Position numbers and translations under genes: made by a program | The notes under the pieces: generated by a model | Told to the model about the DNA's origin: nothing | Seen by the model: only the letters and a program-made list of their open reading frames with translations | The model's database searches: none | Shown here: positions 11,196 through 21,378 of the stretch, piece after piece | Layout: every line of letters starts with the position of its first letter | Numbering within the stretch: position 1 is the stretch's first letter | Source: Dermatemys mawii | Lineage: Eukaryota > Chordata > Testudines > Dermatemydidae | NCBI GenBank assembly: GCA_007922305.1 | Contig: ML677385.1 | Coordinates: 9,021,300-9,085,299, forward strand | Direction: 5' to 3' | DNA length: 64,000 nt

Positions 11196-14024
11196 GTAGG
11201 AACCGCTTGTTTATCTACTGATGGGGTGTGTTAAGTACAAAGCGCGTGAGCGTGGGCCAGTGTCTTGTTTTCTTCCATGGAGGTCAAGAATCCCACCGAA
11301 GTTGGTGGTGTGTTTGGAAAAGTTTATCTGTTGCAGGAAGAAGGTGTGGCTAACAAAACACAACGCTGACTAGATGTGTACATGGCTATACAATACCCTG
11401 TGGAAACGCGAAGTTCATACACGAGACAGTGTTCACCGTTACCCCACCTGTGAAAATAATTGTATATAAATGATATGGACACTTCTTCAATTTGATCACA
11501 CACTTAGTACCCTGTCAAGAACTGAATGTTAATATATGTTGAGCAGTCTGTGTTTTCAGAAAGAAGCTATGCTGACAAGATAGAAAATTTATGGGCAGGC
11601 ATGGAAAGACAAGGCTGATGATTGTATTCACTTATTGCAACATTAATGTAATTAGTGGAGGGGGACATTCACATTTTAAAGCTATAGGAATATATATAGA
11701 TATTAAAAAACTTAGGCTGGTTAATGAAGTGTAGAGGGACTTATCCACCAAGTTTAGAAAAAAACTATTTTGAATAAGTGGTTTGAGTGAAGTTTTTAGT
11801 AAGAACTTTTCCTTTCTATAGAATATAAAAGGTCTTGGACTCAGGCAGTCACACAAGGTTGTGGTGCCATTTGTGTAACAGGGCAAGCTATTAAAGCTGT
11901 AAATGGAAACAGCTGTAATGGTTCTCCATATGTTAAAGTTCCAGGTGCCTGGACTCCTTCTGTTTAGTCTTGGAAAAGAACCAAATCTTGGGTAGTGAAG
12001 GTATTTATAGGCTATTCAGAATTTACACATTTACAAGGTAAATTGACACAGAAATAGGGGAGTACTTAATTATTTTATCTTTGAAAAAGTATAAACTATT
12101 CTGGCAAGGTAAAAGGACAAGAGGATAATGATCCCTAAAGAGAGTGAGAAGTTTTTTTTAGTCCAATTTGTAGCATAGCTATCTCAGTAAAAAAATCTGC
12201 TTCCAGGTGATTTTTGGGAAGCTTCTGGCCTATTGATAAGTAATTTAGGTAACAAAGTTCTGGGTTTGCAGAATGTAGAATAAACTCCTTCTGCTTCCCA
12301 CTTCTACCCTACCCCACCCCTACTTTGGGTGCATGGTTTTCATTATCCCGGGGTAGAGAGAGTCTTGCAATATTATAAGCGTAGTTCTTCTTTGAAATTG
12401 TAGTAATGCCAATTATCTGCTCGGAATCTATGCTCCTTAAAGTGTGCTTCTTAAAACTGCATCCACTGCACAGTGGTCTTTTTACCCTTACAGATGAAAG
12501 GGTCTACTTTCTACTTTGACTTTACTGTGCAGTATTCCAGAAATTAGGCATCGTTGAGAAGAAGCAGTGTATTTAGGTGGACATTGCTGCAGAGATCCTT
12601 CCACACCTAAATTTTTCCAGAACTACTTGTGGCTTTGATAACCAAGTTTCTTTGTTGAGAAGTTGCATCATTGCAGGAAGGATGGAAAAGCTGGAAAGAA
12701 AAGTTATCCAGCAAACTCCTTCCACATTGATTTCTAGTCAAGCTAGTGGAATTTCAACCTACAGCTACAACAATGAATCAACCCAATTCTAAATGTAGAC
12801 AATTTATATTTTTGGTAGATGTAGAATGGAAGATAATTACCACAAAAAAATCCTTAACAACTTTAAAAGGATAAGCTACTAGCATGATTTTATGCATGGG
12901 AGTGGATATTAATTGGAAACAAAAAGCTTGAAAACTTACAGAAAATATTTTGTTTCTGGATGTGGGAAGTTGTGATTCTCCAGAGATTGCTTTAGGAAAG
13001 TTATTGTTACTAACTTCGGTTGATCATTTAACAACATAATTTATTGCTTAGTAAAATACTGGAAGTTTTTGTTTTTATTTCTTTCTACATTGTTTCTTCT
13101 GTATAGTTAATTATAATTTGAGTAACACAAAATGACAAGATGTATTCATATATATACTTCCTTGTTGTCCTTCCCCTATTTTCCTTGAAAGCCTGTCTCC
13201 AGACCAATTTAGATGACAACAGAAATGTTAAGCATATTGTACTATAATCTGAGGGGAAAAAATCAAAATAGCTGTGGTTTAAAGTAGATCTTTCCACTTT
13301 GCTCTTGTCTGAGTGTAATTCAAAATAATTTGGCTGTTTACAGACATCATGGAATTCAGAAAGCAGGTTTTTAGATTATAAATGGCATTGTATCTTTAAT
13401 TCTACCATTGTTTGAGGGTTTAGACAGTTTGTGGATCACACAGTTTTAAATAGTAATCAGGAGGAATCCAAACTTTTGTCATTTTAAGACTTTTTTCATA
13501 GCTTTCATTACAGATGGAATTTTCAAAGGGACCTAATGGGAGCTGACAGTATAACTCCTTTGACTTTCAAAGGGAGTTGAGCATCTCACTTTCATAAGAA
13601 AATCTGATCATACATATAAACAAACAAGCAAAAAAACCCACCCCAACACTGGAAGCTTAAAATTATGTTCACAGCTTGGAGTTTTTTTTCCCCAAAAAAA
13701 ACTATTGGGGTTTTTTGGTCTCTTTTTTGCCAAAAACCACAGATTTAGATTGACTGACTGAAACATTCTGCGAATTTGTGTCAAATTCACCAACTTGTTT
13801 CGGTTAAAAACATAATTGGAAAATTTTAATTTGAAACTGCTTTTACCTCAAATTTTACTTGGCTTATTTTTAAAAAGTTAAATGCAAACAAAACATTTCA
13901 TTTAACAAAAAGAACTTTATTTCTTAGTTTACTGAAAAACTGTCATTTTGAGTTGGCACAAAATAATTTTCTTTTATATTTGGCCAGTGAACTGAAAAAT
14001 CTGTTGTTCACACAGCATCTACCA
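11196..14024. other. Probable intronic AT-rich DNA
   Basis: No exon-like frame or paired transposon ends were found. A small palindrome (AACTCCTTTGA / TCAAAGGGAGTT) lies at 13553-13578. A low-complexity stretch with runs of A and T (13620-13880) resembles a diffuse sauropsid repeat. Confidence 0.45.
13553..13578. repeat. Short palindrome of the foldback type
   Basis: AACTCCTTTGA faces TCAAAGGGAGTT across three bases, with one base missing in the left arm. Further inverted similarity (GGAATTTTCAAAGG versus GAAAATCTGATC) extends to about 13512-13608. Confidence 0.5.
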
Positions 14025-14294
14025 GAGGTAAATATTTATAAATCAGCAGGCCCGTGTAACTTGTACCCAAGAGTCCTAACAGAGGTGACTCAGAGACTTC
14101 TAGTCCACCAATATTACTGTTTAATAAATATTGTGCAATAGGAAAATTCCAGAAGACTGAAAGAGTGCTAATGTTGTTTCAGTATTCAAAAGGGCAAGCA
14201 GGATGATAAATATAGGTGAGTTAGCCTGACATCATTTCTGGGCATAATATTGGAGAAGCTGGTATGGGATTCAACTGATAAAGACTTAAGCTAT
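14025..14294 (+). mobile_element. CR1 LINE, left part (interrupted by gypsy)
   Basis: Sequence from TATAAATCAGCAGGCC through AATTCCAGAAGACTGAAAG and GTTAGCCTGACATCATTTC follows the reverse-transcriptase region of turtle CR1. The text stops at 14294 and resumes at 20011 at the matching place (ATAATTAATGCCAATCAG). The frame is broken. The 5' end of the LINE is missing, as usual for CR1. Confidence 0.82.
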
Positions 14295-14884
14295 TGTAAT
14301 AGAGGAAGGTCAGGGAGCTGCGGTAGAGTGCTTGAGGGGAGATATGTAAGCTCAGAGCTAATTGAGGCGTGGCTCCCTGTGGACTAAGGAAGGTTGCAGG
14401 TTGATTGGAACACCTGCAATCAATTAAGACCCTGCTAAGAACCTAATAAAACCCCCTGCTTCAGGCAGACAGGGGAGGAGGATAGGAGTTGGAGCAGTTT
14501 GGAGGAGTTGGAGCAGTGAACAGTTTGGAAGAGTTGGAGCAGTTGGAGGAGAGTTTGGAACCAAGACCACCCAGACCCTAGATAAAGAGACACTTGACCT
14601 GTGTAGAGAGAGGGATGGAAGCCCCACAAACTGAAGGGAAGGAGAGGGAAGTAGCCCAGGGGAAGAAATAGCTACTTCAGGTAGTTTTACCACTATCCTC
14701 AGGGCCCCTGGGCTGTGACCCGGAGTAGAGGGCGGGCCTGGGTCCCTCCCTCTCCACTCCCCCTCCTCTAGGATACTAGTGGGGCAGTTAATACCCTATT
14801 CAGGGGCAAGAAATAGCTCCCTGAACCCCGCCACAAGAAGAGAAAGCGTAGGACCCATCATAACAGTGCCAGAAATTTGCCACA
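14295..14884 (+). repeat. 5' LTR of the gypsy element (590 bp)
   Basis: Begins TGTAATAGAGG and ends TTTGCCACA, identical at both borders to the 3' LTR. AATAAA lies at 14445-14450. A short minisatellite of TTGGAGCAG and TTTGGAGGAG units spans about 14489-14550. Outside the variable blocks I count about nine substitutions against the 3' copy over roughly 450 bases, by eye. Confidence 0.95.
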
Positions 14885-14886
14885 CG

Positions 14887-14904
14887 TGGTGTTAGGGGTG
14901 GGAT
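14887..14904 (+). promoter_or_regulatory. Candidate primer binding site
   Basis: Two bases after the LTR the sequence reads TGGTGTTAGGGGTGGGAT. The TGG start and the position fit a tRNA primer site. I could not assign the tRNA. Confidence 0.5.
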
Positions 14905-14956
14905 CCACGTGCTGGGGACTTAAACCAGGGTTAGCTCAAACCTTCCTGTCCCTAAG

Positions 14957-16267
14957 ATGGACGACGTGGTCAAGGCCCTAATACAAGCCACTGCGGCCCA
15001 GCAGGAAGCCACCCGGGTCCAAGCAACCGCCCAACAGGAGGCAATACGGGTGCAGCAAGAGACTAATCGTCTGTTGATGACTCAGGCTGCCCAGGACCGA
15101 ATCCTGCTGCAGGAACTAATGAACCAGGTGAAGGCTCTTACAGAGAAGAGCCGCGGGTATGACGGGACGCAGACCATACGGGCCAGCTACTGTCTACAGA
15201 AAATGACTAAGGAGGATGATGTAGAGGCATACCTCCTGGCTTTTGAGAGGACAGCTCTGCGGGAGGCCTGGCCCCGAGACCAGTGGTCAGGCATTCTCGC
15301 CCCATTTTTGTGCGGGGAAGCTCAAAAGGCCTACTATGATATGACCGCAGAGGAGGCGGCAGATTACCCACAACTGAAGGCAGAGATCCTGGCCAGGGCA
15401 GGGGTAACGACAGCCCTGCGAGCCCGGAGGTTCCATGAGTGGCAGTACTGCAGAGACAAGACACCACTCTCACAACTATTTGACCTAATACATCTAGCCC
15501 GGAAGTGGTTACGCCCGGGGGCTCTCAGCTCAGAGAAAATGATGGAGCTCTTGGTGTTGGACCACTATACGAGGGGACTACCCCCAGGCCTCCGAGCCTG
15601 GGTAGGCCAGAATGACCCCTCCACCTATGATGAACTGATCACCCTTGTCGAGAGACAACTGGCAGCCCGTGAACTGTATGAAACCCCAGACGGTGGAACA
15701 CGGCGTTTCAGGAAACCAGTCCCAACCCCGAGGACCCGGATCACTGAGAACTCCAAGAAAATCATAATTGAAAGAACAAGCCCCAAGGAGCGGCCTGAGG
15801 CTCCAAGAGGACATGAGGGTCTGGGGACGGAGAACTGGGGGAGTGAGTCAGAGGGTCTAAGACAGAGGGCAACCTCCAGGTTGAGATATCGCTGCTATGA
15901 GTGCGGGCAGTTGGGGCATATAGCAGCCCAGTGCCCCAATAGGGAGGAGCCTATGCAATGTAATCTGGGGGATCTTGGGGACCTGTGTGGCCTAATCAGC
16001 CTGGTGGGGGTCGCAACAGCCCCACATGAGTACACTAGACCCATAAAAATGAACGACATCCAGACCATAGCTTTGGTGGATTCTGGGAGTGCTGTCACAT
16101 TAATCTCAGGGAAATTAGTGGGGCAAGAAGAACTGTACCGGGCCAAAACTACTGGGGTGACCTGTGTCCATGGCACAGTAAATTTTTACCCCACAATTCC
16201 AATATGGATTGAGATCCAGGGAAACACTACCAAGATGACTGCAGGGGTGGTCCCCAAGCTCCCCTAA
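14957..16267 (+). CDS. gag: Gag-protease polyprotein, truncated by stop
   Basis: 436 residues. Residues 11-65 are glutamine- and alanine-rich and likely form a coiled coil. Residues about 80-150 look like the N-terminal capsid. Residues about 154-245 follow the SCAN-domain pattern: [53 protein letters not shown] zinc knuckle has C313, C316, H321 and C326, with spacing C-x2-C-x4-H-x4-C, and would package RNA. An aspartic protease begins with active-site D375-S376-G377 in [13 protein letters not shown]. The frame stops at TAA 16265-16267, just before LIGRDF in the same frame, so the protease is cut before its C-terminal motif. The start ATG lies 73 bases after the LTR and opens the frame. Gag forms the particle and the protease cleaves the polyprotein. 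Derivation of vertebrate SCAN domains from Gmr1-like gag is established knowledge. Confidence 0.9.
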   Translation: MDDVVKALIQATAAQQEATRVQATAQQEAIRVQQETNRLLMTQAAQDRILLQELMNQVKALTEKSRGYDGTQTIRASYCLQKMTKEDDVEAYLLAFERTALREAWPRDQWSGILAPFLCGEAQKAYYDMTAEEAADYPQLKAEILARAGVTTALRARRFHEWQYCRDKTPLSQLFDLIHLARKWLRPGALSSEKMMELLVLDHYTRGLPPGLRAWVGQNDPSTYDELITLVERQLAARELYETPDGGTRRFRKPVPTPRTRITENSKKIIIERTSPKERPEAPRGHEGLGTENWGSESEGLRQRATSRLRYRCYECGQLGHIAAQCPNREEPMQCNLGDLGDLCGLISLVGVATAPHEYTRPIKMNDIQTIALVDSGSAVTLISGKLVGQEELYRAKTTGVTCVHGTVNFYPTIPIWIEIQGNTTKMTAGVVPKLP

Positions 16268-16696
16268 CCAGTCTTAATTGGCAGGGACTTTCCTGGATTT
16301 GAGAGCTTACTTCCCCTCATTGAGTTAGGGGAGGGAAGTAAACCCCAAGCAGAGTTTGAGGCACCCATGGATGACCCTACCTCAATTTTTGCTGGGTTTT
16401 CCCCAGAATTATTTTCACCCCCTGGGAAGTCCCGGAAATCTAGACGGCAAAGGAGGGTAGATAAACAATTGGGAACCAGGATTTTGGCGGCAAACCAGAG
16501 AGCTGCTCTAGTTGGGAGGAGGCCCCGTCAGGGAATCCGCAAGCTGGTACGGACCAGTAGAGACCCAGAGACAGCCCCCAGCACTTGCGATAATACCCCA
16601 AGAGAAGGAGGGGAGCCCAATCCAATAGAATCAGGCCAGCTTGGTCCTGCAGTGAGTGTTTTGGGCAGGACCAAGCCGATGACCCACTGTATGTAA
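16268..16696 (+). pseudogene. Protease C-terminus and linker, same frame after stop
   Basis: Directly after the TAA at 16265 the same frame reads PVLIGRDF, the hydrophobic-Gly-Arg-Asp block that closes retroviral-type proteases. It then continues for about 130 residues of basic, proline-rich linker to a TAA at 16694-16696. Two more in-frame stops follow at 16700 and 16712. Some of these stops may mark the natural end of a gag-protease frame, but the one before LIGRDF is clearly disabling. Confidence 0.8.
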
Positions 16697-16729
16697 ACGT
16701 GAGGGAGGAGGTAAGTAGAAGTAAATGCT

Positions 16730-17016
16730 GTGCCAATAGAAGGAAAAACCAAAGGACCAGGGCCATACTACATAATCAAATGGGATCTGTTGTACCGAGT
16801 AGTTCCAATACGTGGGGAAGTAGTAGAGCAGCTCTTGGTGCCACGGAAACACACAAGGGCTGTATTAGAATTAGCTCACAGTCATCTGTTCGGGGGACAT
16901 GTAGGAGCAGACAAGACCCTGGATAGAGTCCTAAGGAGGTTCTACTGGCCGGGGGTAAGAGCAGAAGTTCAATGCTATTGCACCTCTTCCCGGAGTGCCA
17001 GCTGCATAGCCCATGA
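16730..17016 (+). pseudogene. Integrase N-terminal zinc-binding domain, frameshifted
   Basis: The frame carries the H2C2 integrase finger: LAHSHLFGGHVGADKTLDR, then RRFYWPGV and CYC. The second cysteine pair region (PECQ) is in another frame, so a single-base shift lies near 16978-16990. A TGA at 17014-17016 follows in the new frame. This domain precedes the catalytic core and helps integrase form multimers on the LTR ends. Its position directly after protease, ahead of reverse transcriptase, is the Gmr1 signature. Confidence 0.85.
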
Positions 17017-17034
17017 CCACAGTTAAGGGCCCCA

Positions 17035-17403
17035 TTGGTACCCTTGCCTATAATTGAAGTCCCTTTTGAAAGGATAGCAATGGATCTGGTGGGCCCACTA
17101 GAAAGAACAGCCCGGGGCCACCGAAGCATACTCATCATCCTGGACTACGCTACACGATACCCCGAAGTCATTCCTCTAAGAAACCCCACGTCCAAAGCGA
17201 TTGCAAAGGAACTGGTGCAGGTTTTTGCTAGGGTAGGCATCCCCAAGGAGATCCTGACAGACCAAGGCACTCCGTTTATATCTAGAGTGATGAAAGACTT
17301 ATGCACCCTGCTACACATCCAAGCCTTGTGGACTTCGGTCTATCATCCCCAAACAGATGGCCTGGTAGAGCGCTTTAACCGTACTCTCAAGAGCATGATC
17401 TGA
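17035..17403 (+). pseudogene. Integrase catalytic core (DD35E retained)
   Basis: 122 residues of an rve-type integrase core. The catalytic triad is visible: D17 in AMDLVGP, D76 in LTDQGTPF and E112 in DGLVERFNRTL, with 35 residues between the second and third, i.e. DD35E. The YHPQTDG block before the glutamate is typical of gypsy integrases. A TGA at 17401-17403 ends the frame inside the protein, and the continuation is in another frame from about 17417. So the active-site residues survive but the protein is broken on both sides. The enzyme would join element DNA to the chromosome. Confidence 0.92.
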
Positions 17404-17416
17404 AAGGTATCCAAAA

Positions 17417-18214
17417 GTGGCCCAAGATGGAAAAGACTGGGATACCCTCCTATCCTATTTGATGTTCGCAGTGCGAGAAGTTCCCCAAGCATCTACCGGT
17501 TTCTCCCCATTTGAACTACTGTATGGACGCCACCCACGTGGCATATTACATATCGCGAAGGAAGAATGGGAGGAACAACCCAACCCGGGAAAGAATGTCA
17601 TTGCACATGTAGCCCAGATGAGAGAGCGAATAGCCCACGTAACCCCCATAGTACGAGAGCATTTAGAGAAAGCACAAGAAGCCCAACGAACCTACTATAA
17701 TCATCGAGCGAAAACAAGGAAATTTCAACCAGGTGAACGGGTGCTGGTGCTGGTACCCACAACAGAAAGTAAGCTGCTGGCCAGTTGGCATGGACCCTAT
17801 GAGATAGTGGAAGCCATCGGGGAAGTGAATTATAAGGTGAGACAGCCAGATCGCCGAAGGCCAGAGCAGATATACCACGTCAACTTACTGAAACCCTGGA
17901 TCGATCGGGAGATGTGCCTGGCCGTCCTGCCGGCTCTGTCCCAGGCAGATGGCCCACAAGAGCAGGTAAAGATATCCCCCGAATTAGCCCCAGAACAGCG
18001 AACAGAGATCATTGAGATGATTCAGAGGAACCAAGATGTGTTTTCCACAAAACCAGGACGGACAACGCTTATCCAACATCACATCGTCACCTGTCCTGGA
18101 GCAAGGGTGACGATGAAACCATATCGTATACCAGAGGCAAAAAGAGAGGAAATTAGGGAAGAAGTAAGAAAGATGCTGGAACTTGGGGTGATTGAAGAAT
18201 CACACAGCCAGTGA
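17417..18214 (+). pseudogene. Integrase C-terminus joined to reverse transcriptase N-terminus
   Basis: The open frame of 265 residues starts in the integrase after a frameshift (QDGKDWDTLLSYLMFAVRE, then FSPFELLYGRHPRG). It passes a helical linker with YYNHRAK and FQPGERVLV, and then a GPY/F module (SWHGPYEIVEAIGEVNYKV, about 17780-17840). HVNLLKPW closes the integrase. Without a gap the frame goes on into the region ahead of reverse transcriptase: DVFSTKPGRT, HHIVT, KPYRIPEAKREEI and LELGVIEES. This direct integrase-to-RT junction proves the gene order. A TGA at 18212-18214 interrupts just before the conserved SPIVLVPKPDGS segment. Confidence 0.92.
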
Positions 18215-18331
18215 TCCAGCCCTATTGTCTTGGTCCCTAAGCCTGATGGCAGCCAAAGATTTTGTAATGACTTTTGAAAGTTAAACGAAGTATCCTAGTT
18301 CGATGCCTACCCAATACCACGTATTGATGAG
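18215..18331 (+). pseudogene. Reverse transcriptase fingers segment with three stops nearby
   Basis: In the same frame as both neighbours this stretch reads SSPIVLVPKPDGSQRFCNDF, then a stop (TGA 18275-18277), KLNEVS, a stop (TAG 18296-18298), then FDAYPIPRIDEL. These are the conserved RT motifs before the catalytic aspartate, so the stops are disabling point changes rather than a frame boundary. Confidence 0.88.
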
Positions 18332-19438
18332 TTGGTGGATCAGTTAGGCAAGGCCCGATACCTGACCACGTTGGACTTGACGAAAGGCTACTGGCAGATC
18401 CCCCTGGCTGAGGACGCCAAAGAAAAAACTGCTTTCTTTATACTTGATGGCCTTTTTCAATATACAGTCCTCCCTTTTGGACTCCATGGGGCCCCCGCGA
18501 CTTTCCAGCGGCTGTTGGACAGATTACTTCGACCCCATACCAAATATGCTGCTGCCTATTTAGACGATGTGATAATCCATAGTCCTGACTGGGAGATGCA
18601 CATGGGGAAAGTTGAAGCAGTATTGGATACTCTTAGACAGTCTGGTCTCACTGCTAACCCATCCAAATACCTTGGCTATGTAGTTGGTAGGGGCCTGGTG
18701 AAGCCCCAGTGGAACAAAGTAAAGGCAATACAGGATTGGCCCCGCCCGATCCGCAAGAAGCAAGTCAGAGAATTCTTAGGGATAGTGGGGTACTATCGAC
18801 GGTTCATCCCTCACTTCGCCACAAGGGCAGCGCCTCTAACAGACCTGATAAGAGCTCGGGGCCCAGAGATAGTTAAGTGGACCAAGGCAGCAGAAGATGC
18901 TTTCACTGACCTAAGGACTGACCTTTGTAACCATCCAGTGCTCATAGCCCCCGATTTCAAAAAGGAATTCATCCTACAAACAGATGCCTCAGAGGTAGGA
19001 CTTGGGGCCGTCCTTTCGCAGATGGTGGGTGATGAGGAGCACCCAATCCTTTACCTTAGTCGAAAGCTCCTGCCCAGGGAACAATGGTATGCCGTAGTAG
19101 AAAAAGAATGCTTAGCAGTTAAGTGGGCCATGGAGATTCTACGTTACTACCTGCTTGGGCGGTGGTTCACCCTAGTAACAGACCACGCCCCACTCCAATG
19201 GATGCACACGAACAAGGAGAGGAATGCACGAGTGACAAGATGGTTTCTATCCCTGCAGCCTTTCAACTTCCGGATACAGCATAGGGCTGGAAGCCAACAT
19301 GGCAATGCGGACAGCCTGTCATGGCAACACTGTCTCTCGTCCCAAGTAGCTCAACCCCATGGTGTTGAGCAATGGGGGGGATATGTAATAGAGGAAGGTC
19401 AGGGAGCTGCGGTAGAGTGCTTGAGGGGAGATATGTAA
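18332..19438 (+). pseudogene. pol: Reverse transcriptase and RNase H, open but N-truncated
   Basis: Counting from 18332, D15 lies in TTLDLTKGYWQIPL (motif A). LPFGL precedes the thumb, and YLDD at residues 76-79 is the polymerase active site. After NPSK (residue 112, nt 18668) the text jumps straight to YLGY, so about 8-11 residues usual in gypsy RTs are missing in frame. The connection domain has FLGIVGYYRRFIPHF. RNase H follows with D218 (QTDAS), E259 (EKECLAVKW), D284 (VTDHAPLQW) and D327 (NADSLS), so its metal-binding residues are kept. The frame runs past the natural end and over the polypurine tract into the 3' LTR. The role is to copy element RNA into DNA. Upstream stops prevent a full-length product. 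Confidence 0.93.
19371..19383 (+). promoter_or_regulatory. Polypurine tract
   Basis: AATGGGGGGGATA lies directly before the 3' LTR, where plus-strand DNA synthesis is primed in LTR retrotransposons. Confidence 0.8.
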
Positions 19439-20010
19439 GCTCAGAGCTAACTGAGGCGTGGCTCCCTGTGGACTAAGGAAGGTTGCAGGTTGATTGGAAC
19501 ACCTGCAATCAATTAAGGCCCTGCTAAGAACCTAATAAAACCCCCTGCTTCAGGCAGACAGGGGAGGAGGATAGGAGTTGGAGCAGTGAACAGTTTGGAA
19601 GAGTTGGAGCAGTTTGGAGGAGTTGGAGCAGTGAGCAGTTTGGAGGAGTTGGAGCAGTGAGTAGTTGGAGGAGAGTTTGGAACCAAGACCACCCAGACCC
19701 TAGGTAAAGAGACACTTGACCTGTGTAGAGAGAGGGATGGAAGCCCTACAAACTGAAGGGTAGGAGAGGGAAGTAGCCCAGGGGAAGGAATAGCTACTTC
19801 AGGTAGTTTTACCGCTATCCTCAGGGCCCCTGGGCTGTGACCTGGAGTAGAGGGCGGGTCTGGGTCCCTCCCTCTCCACTCCCCCTCCTCTAGGATACTA
19901 GTGGGGCAGTTAACTCTCTTCACGGGCGAAAAAAAGCCCCCCCAACCCCCCCCCCCCCCCAAGAAGAGAAAGCGCGGGATCCATCATAACAGTGCCAGAA
20001 ATTTGCCACA
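19384..20010 (+). repeat. 3' LTR of the gypsy element (627 bp)
   Basis: Same borders as the 5' LTR (TGTAATAG to GCCACA) but 37 bp longer. Most of the difference is extra minisatellite units (about 19576-19670) and a hypervariable C-rich segment at 19913-19962. AATAAA is at 19534-19539. Confidence 0.95.
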
Positions 20011-21246
20011 ATATATAATTAATGCCAATCAGTATGGTATTATGGAAGATGGATCTTATGAAATTAGGTCTGTTTGACTCTTTGAGATAACTGTGTAAAT
20101 ATAATATACATAGACTTTGGTAAGGCATTTGACTTACTACATTCCAATTAAAAATTTAGCATTGTGCAATATCAATAAAGCACATGTTAAATGGATTAAG
20201 AACTGGGTAACTATAAAATTGCAAAAAGTAGTGATCAGTTGGGAATCAGCATTGAATGGAGGTGTTTCTGTTGGTACTAGGCCTGATGCTATTCACCAAT
20301 GATCTGGAAGTAAATATAAATCACTGCTGCTCTAAAATATGTGGATGACCTAAAAGTTGGCAGAATGGTAAATACTGAGGAGGGCAGAAAGTCTTAGAGA
20401 ATATTTTTGACTGCTTGGATAAGTTGGGCCCATTTGAACAAAATGTGTTTTAATACAAGCAAAGCAAAGTTACACGTCTAGGAACAACAAATGCAGGCCA
20501 TACCTGTAGAATGGAGGACTGTATCCTGGAAAGCTGTGACTCTGAAAATAATTTAGGAATCATTGTGAATAAGCAACTCAACATGAGTTTTGGGTTCTGT
20601 GGCAAAAGGGGCTAATGTGATTCTTGCATATATGAACAGATGAGTAGGAGTAGTAAGGTGATTTTACCTTTGCATGCGGTACTCGGGACACTGTTAGTGG
20701 AATAATACATCCAATTCTGGTGTCCACATTTAAAAGGCATATTGAAAAACTGGAGAGGTTGCAGAAAAGAATCTTAAAAAATGATGTAAGGACTGGAGAA
20801 AGTACCTTATAGTGAGAGCTCAGTCTACTTAGCTTATCAGAAAAAGAAGATTGAGGTGACTTGATTATATTGTGCAAGTCCCTTAACAGGTGAAATTACT
20901 GGGCACTAAAGGGCTCTTTAATCTAGTGGAGACGGACATAGCAAGAATCAGTGGCTGGAAACAGAAGCCAGCCAAATTCAAATGAGAAAATCTCCCCCAC
21001 CCCCCCTTTTTTTAAACCATTTGCCACTAATATGGAACAAACTGCTGAGGGAAGCGGTGGGTGCTCCATCTCTTGATGTCATCAAATCAAGACTGGCTTC
21101 TTTTCTGAAAGATATGTTTTAGCTAAATATAAGTTTTGGGGCTCAATACAGGGGTAATTGTATGAAAGGTTATGGCCTGTGATATACAGGAAGTCACACT
21201 AGATGATCTAATGTTCTTTTCTGGTCTTAAACTCTATGAATCTATG
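20011..21246 (+). mobile_element. CR1 LINE, right part with 3' tail
   Basis: Continues the CR1 of 14025-14294. Translated fragments include IDFGKAFD (RT motif A region), KWIKNWV and YVDD (YADD-box equivalent). The 3' UTR ends in ACTCTATGAATCTATG, the CR1 3' repeat. It contains many stops and small indels. CR1 is a non-LTR retrotransposon that copies from its 3' end, so 5' truncation is usual. Confidence 0.9.
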
Positions 21247-21378
21247 TGGAGTTTTGGCTCATTTCTTCTTATTAGCATGGATCTATTTTCTATAGAGCTC
21301 CCTGGTTTAACTCTTGTTCACTGTATGGACTTCACAAATCATCCCCCAGCCTTGCCTGATTGAAGTTACATAGCAAGT

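Larger units (their letters stand above)
14295..20010 (+). mobile_element. Gmr1-like Ty3/gypsy LTR retrotransposon, defective copy
   Basis: A full-length 5.7-kb element with two LTRs, each starting TG and ending CA. In order it carries gag with a SCAN-like capsid segment and a CCHC knuckle, protease, integrase, reverse transcriptase and RNase H. Integrase precedes reverse transcriptase, the copia-like order that defines the Gmr1 group of gypsy elements described in deuterostomes. It inserted in the sense orientation into a CR1 LINE. The flanks are CTAT on the left and ATAT on the right, so the 4-5 bp target duplication is imperfect. Multiple stops, two frameshifts and one in-frame deletion disable it. 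Confidence 0.93.

Noticed and set aside
14489..14550. CRISPR-like regularly spaced repeats
   Set aside because: These are minisatellite units in a retrotransposon LTR in a vertebrate genome; spacers are not unique.
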